Shown piece by piece: positions 11,557 to 26,500 of a stretch of 64,000 bases of DNA. A model generated the notes under the pieces. The model did no database searches. It worked only from the letters and a program-made list of their open reading frames with translations, and had not been told where the DNA came from. Within the stretch, counting starts at the first letter, position 1. Each line of letters opens with the position of its first letter. The stretch lies in NCBI RefSeq assembly GCF_032854445.1, contig NC_088306.1:17829764-17893763 (forward strand), in the 5' to 3' direction. The position numbers and the translations under genes were made by a program. This DNA is from Liolophura sinensis (lineage: Eukaryota > Mollusca > Polyplacophora > Chitonida > Chitonidae).

Positions 11557-14500
11557 CTACATGTTTTGGATCCATGTACTAACATTATCACAGCGATATT
11601 CGGCCACGGAAACTCCTCTCATGATCTGCTGGTAGGTCAGATCTATAGCTCTCTGGTCTCCGCCAGCTACGTGCCAAGGGGGGAAGAACTCTCGGCGGAA
11701 ATAGAGCCGCCAAGTGGCACTGCTCTCCCTCATGCCCATCTGTTTCGTGTGGATCTCGCACTCTGCTACAGCATCCATGATTCTGTGTTGTCCATGACCA
11801 AGACAGGAAATCTGAAAACAGCACGAATGAACTAAAATAAACAAAATGCGGAATAAACCTTCGCTGATTCTATTCTGAGGCCTTTAAAAAGATGTAGATT
11901 GTACAAAAAACAACTAAAAAAATCATTAACAAGAAGATAATTATTATTCCGTGTGACAACGACAAATTTTGAACTTGTCTAAAAATGTTTATTGCGCTGC
12001 CTCACTGAAGTGCTTTGCAAAGACATCATGTACGATGTCCCCCAACAAACAACATTTGGAATGTGTCCACATACGTAGAACACCAAGCGACTGACTACAA
12101 AGATTTTAGATTTTAATGTTTTAGGAATTACCCGCATTAATTAACCGTGTATCCTATTTACTATATGATACTCACCTTTCTAAACAGTGTAATATAGACA
12201 GAAAATCCAGTGCGGTCGTGAAGACCAATTTTGGTGGCGATTCGTCTGCAGAACTGGGTCAAGGTCGTTGAAGGGTCAGCTTGAATTAATAACCTTTGAC
12301 CTCCCATCAAGGACACCGGTAACAAAAGTGGTTTGTTGTTCTTTGCAGCCTGTTTGTTAGACAATAGTACGGCAATGATACAGAAATCTGTGCTTTATTA
12401 ATTTTAATCGGTTAAATATTTTCTCTCCAAAAAGGTGAAACACTGGGGAAAACAAATTTTGAAAAAATCAGACAAGTACGGAATTCATGTACCTGACCTC
12501 TCACTCGAATAGTGTGTCTAGACTAGTATGCGGTTTTAATTCACTTCCGCCAACAGAATTTAAATGCAGTACTGTTTTTTTCTCGAATATCTTATCCGCA
12601 CAAAAAACAACCACAGAAAAAATAGTTTTCGGGAACACTGTAACGGCAAAGTTAACACACTTAAAGTTTTTCTTATAACTTGCACTACTAGACTAATCAC
12701 CAAAATCCTCTGCATGCTATAAAATCTGTTGACCTTCACAGAAAGTCAGAAAGCCTGCGCATGATCCAGCGTTTTACCTGGAACTCCAACCAGCTGGGAG
12801 GGTAGCCCCTTGTGCCATTAGTAAAGGTGTGGCGTAACAACCGTTCACACTGAGGGGCAAACTCCGTGGGGCCTTCCCTTAAAAACCTTACTAGACAGGA
12901 GGCAAACTGGAAAGATAAGGTGAAATGATTGCAATGCTGATCAAGTGATACAATTGGTATAGGGTGCGTGTAATTTGCGTTAGGGTGCATGTAACTTACA
13001 TTGCTTGTGAATTGCTTGTATTTAAACATCTGGATGAACAGTTTAGAATAATTATATAATCTTCTGTGAGGTAACCTGGCAAGAGGCCGTATTCCACCAT
13101 TTAGGCGTTATCATTTGCCAACTATCACATTGTCGTAGCTGCTCTGGTTTTATTCTCTATGCTGTACTTCTTCTATTACATTACACATTTGGAACCAACT
13201 TTTGGGCTGTAATCTTGAACAACGTTGACGTCCCAAAGGTCACAAGGATGAGGCAGAAAGTGATGTCAGAAAACACAAAAACCGTCTCAGTCTGTGCTTC
13301 TAATAATACTTTATGCACATGCATTCTTGCGTCTGAAGCATGTGCAACATGATTCTAGCCAAAACCTGAAACATTTATACTGATGAATGCTGATTAAATG
13401 GTTCCGCGCGAGGACACCAATGATCAGGCTAAGCCTAATCAAGCCTACATGCCCCAAAGATCAAGTCTGTCTATTTGTCCCAGAGGTGTACAGCGAGCGT
13501 ACATGCGCTGTAAGGAGTATTGAACTCGTCAGGCATTCGATAAACCTTTTGATGTAATGACCTAGATAATCTGCCGGAAGGAGGATTCGAACCCGCGACA
13601 TGACGCCAGTCTACACCACTTGGTAAGCGAATCCTCAACCTTGTTATAAACCTGTTGTACATTAATCTACTAGGAAATATATCTTTACGGATCACAATAA
13701 TTTCTGAAGATTGGGGTGATGAACAGAAACAAACTTTAGTTCTGTTGAAGAGCGCGTTAATTCCCTACCTTCTCTGTGGGCGCAAAGCATCCTGTGAACA
13801 GATACATGAGGACCCAGCCTCGGGCGGTGCTGTTCTTTGATGGGTTATTTGTTAGCTGTTTGCATAGTTGGCAGTATAACTCATCCCTACAAAATACAAA
13901 AATCCATAAGAGTGTCGTAGAGACAACAGCAAAATGTGATGCCTTACTGAAACGCTATACCCAAGACACCCAATAAGGTGAACCGCACCTCCACATTACG
14001 CACACATCCGTCTACCTGGGTTCGATTCCAAAAATCCAGTTTTGACCTAAGCCAAATTTGAAATACAAATTTTTGAACACTTTATCAGTGCTACCATAAG
14101 ACAAATGCATCAAAATTTCGTCATATAGTGCAAAACATCGAATCAAGCATTGTGTCGAAGTTTTAAAATTGAATTTAACTCCTTAACTCAGAAATGCCTT
14201 CAGTATCAAGACAGAAAGTATCAGCACTGCCACCTTGCACGTTTTGGTCATGATTGTGTTTAGAGCTGAGGAGATTATCACTGATATGATGGCACTCGTA
14301 TATTTGTTGGATGAAAGCGGCCATGACACTCTTCTGACCAATGAAGATAGTGATTTTGTCTAAATAGAGCAAATAAACCGACATCAATGTTACCCTTAGC
14401 AAAGTGAGTCTATTCGGTCTATTTTTATCGACAAGTTTTTAAATGTACATGTATGAATCAATGATTAAATAAAGATGAACCTATGTCCACTTTCAAAATT

Positions 14501-17500
14501 TTCTCATCAAATCGTGTGTTACAAACCTCAGCTCTGGTCGATAAATTCCCATCATGCAAATGTACTGGACTTTTTCCAACATGGACTCTTTGTGGTCGGC
14601 CAAGAAAGGGATGTCTTTTATCTCGGAGTTGGTTGGATCTTTAAACTAAACAATCGTGAAAAGAAAAGAAAAATAGTGTCATTTATATGTCCTCAGAATG
14701 AAAATCTTTCAACGTTTTCCAGAAACAGAAACAAAAAAATCCGTTTTAAAAATCATCAGTTTTGCCTGAGCAATAGCATCATATATGATGTTTACATATT
14801 ATAAAGTATAGTAATCTTGCATGATGTTTAGTAAACTCAGTAAAAGTACTGATCCTTTGTTCTTAAAATTTTCTCTGTATTTCGTGATCATTAAGGAATA
14901 TAATATTTAAAAACAAAGCTTTATCAAACAAAGCAACATGTCCCAGTTTGGTATAATGATACCATATAAAACTTCATCGTACACGTGACATCACGAACAC
15001 CGGAAGTGACGTGTCTCACACTCACCATTTCAGAATACTTTTTCTGGGCATCTTCCACGTCCTTTTTTGTGTATTTCTTGCTGAAAAACCTTTTCACTTT
15101 CGACAAAGCATCAGGAGTTTGCTGTTGAAATCATAATTAGTAAACGTAGTTAAAATGAATTGTTTGAATGGAGGAAAACAAAATATTTCTGTATAGCTTT
15201 TAACTCTTAATGAGGAATATAAACGATGAAAAAGTCCAATCAAAAATGTATTTAAACCTGTGTTTAAATAACAGTATTACTGAGAACAATACTGATTTCA
15301 AGCAGTTTTGGCAGTTGACCTCGCAATGACCTTGTCAAAATGGTCTACTTAGTCTACCATAGTATCGTGACCACTGATATGGTGTGCTCCCTTCCAGCTT
15401 TAGCTGTGGCTTTATGTTAGGAGGTTTTCAGCTGCCTTGTGGAGAGCCCAGCGCGGTATTCTTTCCGCAATATATAAAAATGACTGAGGTTGTATCAGCA
15501 AATATATATGAAAAAGGGCGTAAACACCAAGGAATATAAGAAATCACGTTTTCGCTCTCACCCCTGACACCGTCAGTGTACTCATGTGATCCAAATCGGG
15601 CATATCCCCCATAATCCTCAGAATCAGCATCCAAGAAGCCATGGCAGCCTAGATACAAAAATACAATTCGTAAGTAACGTAAACCAAATAGCAGTATTCA
15701 GTAAGCTATTGTTAAATTACGTCGAGCAAAAAAAAAAAAGCACACAGATGAGAAACCTAGGTAATATTCATAAGTATTTGTATTCATGCCCACGACAAAC
15801 ATGTAGGCCTAATGGCAAAAACAAAATCGACTAATACCAGATTCTAACGTCAGTCCTTATACACTTCAGAAATTGTCCACAGCTCGCTGTGCTTACCAGG
15901 TGCTCTGTTCTATCATTCGGCTGCAATAACGGATTAGGTAGCGCTGAACAACTATACACGGGCGTAGCTTTGAACTGGAAGGACGTAGCGGCGAAATGCG
16001 CGAAGCCGTCGGGCACCTGTCTGGGGAGATAACTCTCCTGGGCAACTTCCTCGCTGGAGCCGGGAGGGGAATCGTCCGAGTGACCTGACCCGTCATCGTT
16101 CATAGACGATACCGGACGTTCTCGGCCCTGAAAACAAATTTCGTTGATTTCATTATTTTAATCATTTATTTAATTGCTGTTTATGGTCACACTCAAGAAG
16201 TTTCGACTTAATCAGTAACGACAAGGTGTATATGGGTTATGGAAACCGGAGTCTCCGGAAAGGAAACCAGACTGCCCGGAAAGCATAGTGCCCGGAGACG
16301 AAACCAGAGTGCCCGGAAAGCTAACCAGAGTGCCCGGAGTAAACCACCCGTCCTGGCCAGGCACGCGATAAACCTCCTGAGTAAAAACCTACAACCTCTT
16401 TGCTCAAAGGCTATTTATTTACCGGATTGGTGTTCTTTCGGACTTGAGATAAAGTACGTAAACAATGAAAGAGAGTAATGAACCAGAACGTAATAGGGTA
16501 CGGCCCCTTACTATTTTCCATGGTCTCACTTCAAGAAGAGATTTTACACACAGCTAAGGGAACGCCCACACTGGTGGCATAAATATCAAAGAAACAGTGA
16601 TCAGTTATTCGTGAAAATAACGCTAGAACCAAAGTATTTAAGATGTCCGTGTATATATGTGAAGAACGGCGTAAAACACAAATCAAATAAATAAATAATA
16701 TAAATATATGTAAAAAGCGTTAGTTCTCTGACATTTGTGATATAGCTATAGTTTCATTACGTCATAGACTGAATAAATGTGGCCAAAAAAATCCCCGTAG
16801 ACGAGAAACAAAATCTACAAAATCCAAGGAAACATTAATGTTCTTGTTGACAAAATTTCTTGATGGAAATGGCCTGACGTTATATTTGGATCCCACAGAC
16901 AGACAGACAACTGGACAGAAAGACGGACAAAACTGGAAAGACGGACGGACAACTGGAAAGACGGACGGACAACTGGACAGACGAACAAGTCAATTTAACT
17001 CGGTCATTGATCGAGATAATTCTCAACATAAAGTCGGACGATCGTTTCCATCCGATTTCACACTCATGAACCCAGACGGTCAAAAAGGTGTGACGTGCGA
17101 GTAGAACAAAAAAGCATAAAAACAACAAGGCATGATTTTTACTCGATGTCCCCGAGGAAAACCTTTTTTACCCAGATTCAGAACGTGTACACTAAAATCG
17201 TTGAAAGACTGCACTATTATGTACAAGAGACAATAGAATTCCTTACCTAGTAATCTTTAGAAGCAACACTAATTACAATATAAAATTATAATAATTGATA
17301 GTTACCGTATTCGTCGTACACGTGAATCAACATTGGCAGGAAGCGGACGTAGACTTAATATGATGCAGAAGAGACTGCATGTCATTCCCAACAAATAATT
17401 ATAATATGAAGAATAAATTTATTTATTTATTTGATTGGTGTTTTACGCCGTACTCAAGAATATTTCACTTGTTCGACGGTGGGTGGAAACCGGGCAGAGC

Positions 17501-20500
17501 CCGGGGGAAACCCACAACCATCCGCAGGTTGCTGGAAGACCTTCCCTTTTTTTTTGCTTTATTTTTCTTTTGTGTTAACGTAAACGTTTGACTGTTATTC
17601 CGCTCTCAGTCTATGGGTGTAGACAAAGCACGACTAGCCCAGTATATGTAACACTTATAGTCATAACCTTTTTCAATCCATTTTATGAATTTCTTTCTAA
17701 CCAACCGACAAAGTAGATCTTACTATGGGCGTCAAAAAGCTTCCCTACAATGTTTATATCAGATGGAGGATATACAAACCTTGAACAAAGCCGTAAAACT
17801 TCCACACTAGTTTCATTCCAATGGCCGTTCACTTGAAAATCTGTATTCAATTCCCATATAATCCTAGCATCTCCTGGCCTCTATATTCAGTTCCGCCTTA
17901 ATACTAGCCTCTGTATTCAGTTCCCATATAATTCTAGCTTCTCCTAGCCTCTGTATTCAGTTCCACCTTAAAACTAGCCTCTGTATTCAGTTCCACCTTA
18001 AAACTAGCCTCTGTATTCATTTCCCATATAATCATAGCCTATGTATTCAGTTAAGCCTTCACGTTAGCCTCTGATTTCAGTTCCGCCTCCTAGTCTCTGT
18101 ATTCGGTTCCCATATAATCCCAGCCTCTGTATTCAGTGCCGCCTCAATTTTAGCCTCTGTACTCAGTGCCGCCATAATTCTAGCCTCTGTATTCAGTCTA
18201 GGTTTAATCCCAACTTCGGTATTCATTCTGGCCATAGTTCAACCTATGCATTCAGTTCCGCCATAACCATATCCTCTGTATTCAGTTCCGCCATACTCCT
18301 AGCCTCTGTATTTAGTTTCGCCTTAATCCTATCCTCTGTATTTAGTCCCGCCTTAATCCTATCCTCTGTATTTAGTTTCGCCTTAATCCTATCCTCTGTA
18401 TTCAGTTTCGCCTTAATCCTAGCCTCTGTATTCAGTTCCGCCTTAATCCTAGCCTCTGTATTTAGTTCCGCTTTAATTCTATCCTCTGTATTCAGTTTCG
18501 CCTTAATCCTAGCCTCTGTATTCAGTTTCGCCTTAATCCTAGCCTCTGTATTCAGTTTCGCCTTAATTCTAACCTCTGTATTCAGTTTCGCCTTAATCCT
18601 AGCCTCTGTATTCAGTTCCCATGTAACCCTAGCTTCTGTATTCAGTCTGGCCATACTCTTAGCCTCTGTATTCACTCCGGCATTCACACCAAATTCCGTG
18701 TTCAATCTGGCCATATATAGCTTAACCTCTGCATTTAGTTTGGCCACACTCATTACCACTATTCTCACAAAATTCTCCCTTCTTGTTCATTAATCTATTT
18801 ACCTCAAATCAAGAAGCCTCTGTGCACATCAAAGCTAAAACCTCACCCAAGCAATGCCGTTGTGTTTGCTCTATGAAACTGTTCAACATTCATGTATATG
18901 CAGTTTACAGCAGGTGCGAGTATATACTGTTACAAGCGTGCGCTTTATAGCGTTGTGAACAGAACTGTCTTTGCGCATACCATTTGTATAAAGTAAATAA
19001 TCATGTAGCTCAGATAAGTAACCACTCGTTAACACTCCGGTCAGAACGGTACATCTACAGAATAATTCTACGGCCGAGGAAACATGTTCAGACGTGTTTC
19101 TTGTCTTTTCTTTTCATCGTGAAAATTTACATACATAGGCATTTTCAACATGGACAGGTAGACACGCTACTGTAACTCCATCCACCGACTGGTTAAGTAC
19201 AAACAGTTAAGTGCATGTAAGCTACTCTTAACCAGGCTTATATTCAAGATGGACAAAGACAATACCGTAAAAACAATCAGAAAACCCAGAGATACGACCA
19301 GGTATTAATTCTACCGGTGTAAATAGCTCTATAACATGCTTGTTACATTTTTCTACCTGAAAAAACAACATGAAATAGACCATTTCTGGTACAGGTAATC
19401 GCATTCCTAACCAGAATGATCTAATATCGTCATAAGAATACAGAACGTCAGTGTCTGTAATGTTGGTCACGCCTTACTGAACCCGTGTGATATTATCCTC
19501 AAAGCCTGACATTGTATACATTCCAAACCTTACAGCTCCCATTCAGTTGCCGTGACAACAGACATTGGACTCATGTGAAAAGACGGCTGGGTTATATCTG
19601 GGTCAGAGTTAAGGTCTCGTCACAACGAGAAAATGATCTGTCAGTCATGCACTGTCAACTTGGATAAACTTTATCATGCGATTCATTTCACGGATATCAA
19701 ACACTGTAATATCAGCTTGTTTAGGATTAATACCCAAGGGTATATTTATAGGTATTAGATATATTTAAGTTAGAGTACAATAACTATAGATAATCGTCCT
19801 CATCGTGCATACTTTACGATTCATTTAAAGGAAAACACCTCGAAAAATCGAAGTAGGTATCTCTAAAGAGACCACTTAAAACCATGCATAAATATACCTT
19901 CATTTTGCTTTTTAGATTTTTTGAAAAGGGTTAAAGGCGCTCAAACATTTGAATTCTAAGGTGAGCTATCAAACGTTAGGGACTCTGACGTCACAGGAAG
20001 TTTATCCAACCTCTAATCACAACACTGAATGCTGGAATAACTCTTTTTATCCATGTGTAAAACACTACTGAAATGATGTGTACAAAAATTCCTTCCTTCT
20101 AGTGAACACCAGGAATAAAAGGTGATTTGACGTCAGAGTTCCTAGACACCGTCAGTATGGCTCATAAAGCCCAGCATAATATTCAAATATTTGAATGCTT
20201 TCAACATTCTTACAAAAATCTGAAAAAATAAACGAAAGTATTTTTACGCCTAGTTTTCAGTTGTCTGAATGGTGAACCTTACTTCATATTTTAGCTTTCT
20301 TCTACTTTAATCCAACTTAAAGGGATTGCGTGTGCTTCAAAGAGTACAGAAAAGACTATGCTGGACAAAGTCATTTCCTGAAAGCGATTGAAAGGAAAAG
20401 CCATAAGACATTTTAATTCAAGAAAGGATGAGCCAGAAAACATATATATCAATGCAATATAGTCAGAATTGCTTATACATTAACAAATTTTCGTGCAATT

Positions 20501-23500
20501 TTGCCAAACATTTTATGGCTGAAATATGCACAGGAAACAATTATCGGCACAGGAAACAATTATCGGTACAAAAATACCCGCTGGAGTGTAAATTTATTAA
20601 CTTCATGCGAAAAAGTAAATATTTTCGTCAAGGGAATTCAGAAAAATGCGCAATTAGAAAAACAGACGGGACATTTTACGCCTTCTGTGGGTCAAAAGTG
20701 CTTAAAGCAGTTGGATTGGAAATCTTTAATCAGCCGTCAAATAAAAAGGAACTTTAGAACCTAAGAATATATAAGCTGACGGATACAAATAAACCACGAG
20801 TTCGAGAGGTCGCAATTATTCTTGTCCTTTAAAATGCAACACTTTTTCCCTAATAATACAGTTTTAAAGCCATTCTACACATTTCTCTCTAGGCGCTCAC
20901 AAGACATGTTCATCATCACCGGGAATTTACAGCGATCCTTTACCACGCTACCTTCATTAAAAACCATCAGATGAGCCATTAGGGGTTCAGATGTCACCAA
21001 CGTTTTCACAGGCTACTTGTGAGGTGCTGAGACCAAAATAAACTCAGTCTGCATGATCAGAGGACAGAAACACTTGTCAGTCATATTAGTTGCCCAAGTA
21101 AGCCTAGTTTGCTCAGGTAAATAATCAACACCGAGTAAAGGTCACATAAATGAACAAACGGATCTTGTCCAGATACAAGGCAGTAACTTCATCACTACAA
21201 GTAGCTCACGCACGTGTAGATAGGGTTGTTCTCTTAGCAACTGATAGACACATGACCAAACAGGTGACAGGTTCAAATCCAGCTTTCGGCGGTATGCCTG
21301 CCGATTTAAGTCATGAACTTTGTCAGGTACCATCCCTAAAGTGTGGTTTATACGTGGCATTCTGGTATCATCCACCCTAAACCTAACCGTCGTGATATAA
21401 GTAAACAAAAACAATTGAGTACGACGATGGACGTCTGACAAACTAGAAATAGCTACCGACATAAACAACTTCCGTCACAGCTAGATGTACAAGTTCCCTC
21501 ACTACAGACAAAGGAACAATAATCTACATTATTGGTGCGTAAGAATCGATAAATCAAATATTCCAGATACGGATCTCCACCATCATGAAACGAAATGGTC
21601 CTTAAACCTTTGGCCAACCTGTTGTCAAAATTTCATCAAAATCCCTGCGTAGCTTTTTTTATTAAAGCTGTTGACAGGCAGGTAAATAAACGCCGACAAG
21701 AACATGGCCTCCTTAGCGAAGGTAATAATAAAGATGTGAAGGGGACAACATATGTATACATGTTGTTCTTCCAGCAGGCTAATATCTCAGGTATGGTTAT
21801 GGGTGGGAATATTTCCTATAGTTTTATCAGATATAAAGGCAGACAATGCCTATATACATTTACATGAAAAGTGTAAAAAAAAAAAAAGTTCAATGTGTCG
21901 TACAGGAAGTGAATAGAATACCTTCACGGGTAAAGAATCGGAACGGTATCGAAGTACTGCAGGCATAATTATCCATCAACAAGTGAGAAAGAACAGGTGT
22001 GTCTTCCGCTTTGTTACTCACTGGTATGCAGCTTGACAAATGGAGAGTGGGGAAAAAATGACACGCACAAATTGGTACTCCACGTCAGTTTTCTATAGAA
22101 TCAGACATAAAACCATATAAACAGATCCGCATATTACATCAGAGTGTTTGTTTGTCGACAATGGTGGGATTCTCATGAGAATGTCTACTTATTCTAGGAT
22201 TTGGATTACATAACTCTTGAACACCCAGAGCACTGATACCAGGACTGATTATTTTCGTCTATGTTTGTGGGCCTATACCTGATACTGTGTCTGCATTATC
22301 GATAGCTGACGTTGCTGGTGGGAAAACAAACATCATTACAACTTATTCAAGGAAGACTGAAATATGTAGTCTTTTCTTACAAGACAAACACTCCTCAGAC
22401 TAAGAAAAGTGCTTCCGAAAGTACTTACATAATACACGCAAATCTGTTACTTATAAATACCATGCATGGGTTTAAAAATACGATAAACCCGAAAAAACAT
22501 TACCAACATTCCACTGTTACAGTAATTTCATACAGTAAGGGCCCAGAAATATATTTTTCGAAATTTCTTAAATCCTAAATTATTTGTCCAGAAATCCACA
22601 CTTAGTATTCACAAGAGCTTCCATGAACACTCTACTAGCTCACTTCCAAATTAATATTTATGTCTCCTCTCTCGTCAATTAACCGATTCACGATCTCTGC
22701 GTTTGGAATCTTCTGTCAGACCGTTACCCTCATTTCTCTATATGATTCGAATGTTTTACTTACATCACTCTCCTCAAAGTTCGTCATCGTCTCAGCTCAT
22801 GCACACCGCTATTCCTGTAAAACGCCCCAGTCTGTGGTTGCTCATAGATGTCACACCCCTGCCCTCATTACAAATGTTAATGAGTGCTTATCCACCGAGC
22901 AGGATATCTAATTTGCAGGTGAAAAAATTTTTTTTGAGTATGCCTGGTTTCAACAAGAAAGAGGACGGACACGGTAAAGATGCGCCGACTCTCAACACTG
23001 TACTGTATCACACTTTGACAATAGGCGAAGGAAAACAAGATATAAGATTGTGTTTTTTTTTTTAGAAAGTCAAACAATGACGCGATTAGACACTGGTTAT
23101 ACTTTTAAAAGAAAGATAAACCTGTATGTCGCAGAAAAATGTTTCAAGATTTCGATGACTCCGCAATAATACCACCAGCAAACAAGACAGTATTCACGCT
23201 CACGCAGTTAATCTGCACTTCATCTGTACAGCTGGTGCAAAGCACGTGCAATAAACTGACGTCTTGTATATTCCCCGCTGGGAACAGGCACTAAATCCAC
23301 GTCATATTGTTCCAGCTGAGAACAGGCACTAAATCCACGTCATATAGTTCCATTTGAGAACAGCCACTAAATCCACGTCATATAGTTCCAGCTGAGAACA
23401 GCCACTAAATCCACGTCATATAGTTCCAGTTGAGAACAGACACTAAATCCACGTCATATAGTTCCAGCTGAGAACAGACACTAAATCCACGTCATATAGT

Positions 23501-26500
23501 TCCAGCTGAGAACAGCCACTAAATCCACTCCATATAGTTCCAGCTGAGAACAGACACTAAATCCACGTCATATAGTTCCAGCTGAGAACAAACACTAAAT
23601 CCACGTCATATAGTTCCAGCTGATTGTTATAGGTCCCCCCATAAACTGACGAAACAAATTTGACCCTAGAGTCGTACACGTTACGTTGTGACGGGTAGTA
23701 ACCGATACACCGTTCGAGCCCTACAGTTATACGTTACACACAGCTAACGTTTAGACCAGACGACAGGCACGTGTCACAGCGTAATAAACGTCGAAAAGAG
23801 ACTACAGATCAGAACCATGTCATAATTTTGGGAGCAGAGTTTACCATTTCCTACAGTTTTTGATGGAAATGGATCATGCCACATTTCAAATAAAATGCTG
23901 AGATCCGCAAAGGCCAGGTATAACAGGTGTTGCAATGGTAGACGTTTCACTTCTTAGCTGATTTGATTCAAAATGCATTAAATCAACATCACATTGGTAA
24001 TGTTATGAAGTTAGCTGAAGAAATTAACGTTAAGCCCGTTGAGAAAAGGTAACAAACCATCGCTTGTGGACAGCGTTTGAAAATAGTTGACATGTCAGTT
24101 TTTTAAAGCTTAACAGCAAATCTGAGCCAAATGCGCAGACACTGAGAAAGGAGATCGATCCATGATGATTCTGGAATCGCTGATGACTTATAATGAGCCA
24201 GTTTTCACTTAGGTACATAAAACGTTGAACCTTCCACAGTACAGGCTAATAACCGATACAGAACCACTGTCGCGCAGGCGATGTGATTTCCTCCCAGGTA
24301 CTGTACCAACAGAGTTGCTGACACGGATGAGTCTGATAACAGGTAGAAATTCTCTGCAAGTATGGCTGTACAAGTTCTAGAGGTACGTCCTGTCCTTTTC
24401 CGCGTTTATCTCAAATTACATTTGTTTTCCACTCACTCCCACGCTTTGCCAAGTTTAAACCCGTTACCAGAAATCTCCAGGTAAATTAGCAGGCCGGTAA
24501 ATCCACCCTTAAAAGTCTGGCGGTAAATCCGTTGTTAGAAGTTTCCAGGTAAATCCGGTGTTAGAAAGCTGCAGGTATAAATCCACTGTCAAAAGTCTGA
24601 GGTGATGTCTACCTAACATGTACACAGACCTTTAAACCCTCGGGTCCTGCCTTCTCGTCTCAGGAGCGGACTTGCAAATTGTTAACTGTGACAGCTTAAA
24701 TATACATGCCGGAGTAACCCTGCGTAATGTATACATGTATGAGTAAAATATGTATTATAGGCCCTTCCAGTGACAATGAATCACAGCTGGTGTAGAAGGT
24801 ATAAAAAAAAAAATGTCCCCACAAAAACCAGTTCTGGCTACAGCTCTATTCACAATGTATGGTCCCAGCTTAATTAATAATTAAGACAAATATCTCAGTT
24901 ATTTTCCGGAAATAGAACAGGTTAGTTATTTATGTACACCTTAAAGACGAATAACGCGAGGGCACCAGAATTACCTATGGCTGATTACACCGCAAGGGGA
25001 GACAAGCGTAGGTTTTGTTATTACGTAACCAGTACGTTATTGGATGCCACACGTATAATTCACAACAAATGCCCTTTGTTGAAACAAGCAGTCTGGCCTT
25101 CGTGGTAATAAAAAATAGAGACACAAATTTGCTGACGGCGAAACATAACCTTGTAAGCGTATTAAAACTGAAGGTATGTTAATTAAATCGTACGCTTGTG
25201 AAAAGGAAAAACAAGAAATTATTTGCTATAAAGGTCAGCTGTGTATGCTATACACATATATGTTTTTGCTACATGTATGTATATGTTTGACAAATGAATA
25301 GGAGCTAGCACGCTTGTCTGTAGCTACTAGTTTCAATGTTCATGTGTGTTCCTCTTGAACTATTCCGCTTGAAATATTCCTCTTGAACTATTCCTCTTGA
25401 ACTATTCTCCTATTGAACTATTCCTCATTCATTTATTCCTTTAATTAATATTAAACGCTGTAAATAGGACTTTTTCATTTATATCACGGAAGTAAGAGTT
25501 GAAGGTGGATGGTACTGGGGTCCCCAAAGTAATCAACCACCCTTGGTCAGGTAACTTGCAAACGTCTTCACCCAGTGTTGGAACTGTACAAGCGAGAGCT
25601 GGATTTGAACCTGTGACCTCACTGATCATAGACAATGGGCTGCGGCTACACTGAACTACACTTTAATCAATGATTTATTCATTCACTGTAAAAACCGTAA
25701 CTTGTCTTCTGATTTATTTTAATGACAAAGTTGCAGATATAAAACATTATTTCATATTCAAAGATTAGTTTATATCCGGATAAAGTGGCCTCCGTGGCCT
25801 AGTGGTTAATGTGCCAGCGCGGTGCAATGACCCGCTAGTCTCTCACTAATGCGATCGCTGTGATTCCAACTCATGCTGACTTCCTCTCCGGTCGTAAGTG
25901 GCAAGGTCTGGCAGGAGCATGTGGATGGCCATTTGTTTCCCCCAAATCTGCGTGATTTCTGAGTACAGCATAAAGCACCAATCAAATAAATGAATATCAT
26001 AATAAATGGTGGAAGACATTGTCCGGTACAATTCTGTCGGTATCATAGAATGTGACTTTTTCGTAAACGTCTTAAAGGAAGGGCGGGGTACAGGTATCGC
26101 TTATAGAACGACATTCCAGCTGTATGCGTTGTTTTAGATATAGTCCCTTGCAGTTCGCACGTATATGATCGCACGTAAAATGCTGAGAAATCTCAGCTGC
26201 ATCCTTTACCATCTGTGCAAAGCTTGTTTCCCTGAACACAAATATGGCCGACGACTTGCGTTGCAAGGGCAATTAACGGCTACGTGTATTTTGTCCTCTG
26301 CAACATATTAACTCCATGACCTCTGTCACCACTTTACTACTGTAAAATGGCAATGACATAGAACGAAATCTGTCCACACTATTACTGATTAAACCTTGTT
26401 TTGGCCAATACAAGCAGTAGAGTTTTTTTCTAAAATAACCATACTGAAATAAAATTCCAGCAAGTCCATGAGCTATAAAATGCGTCTTATCTAACTGACT

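Noticed and set aside
14175-14402. Minus-strand open frame between exons 6 and 7
   Set aside because: Exons 6 and 7 join directly (split Arg codon) and match MyTH4 without it.
15428-15658. Longer open frame over exon 4 in another frame
   Set aside because: The true frame, [15 protein letters not shown], matches MyTH4 and has proper splice sites; this one is a shadow.
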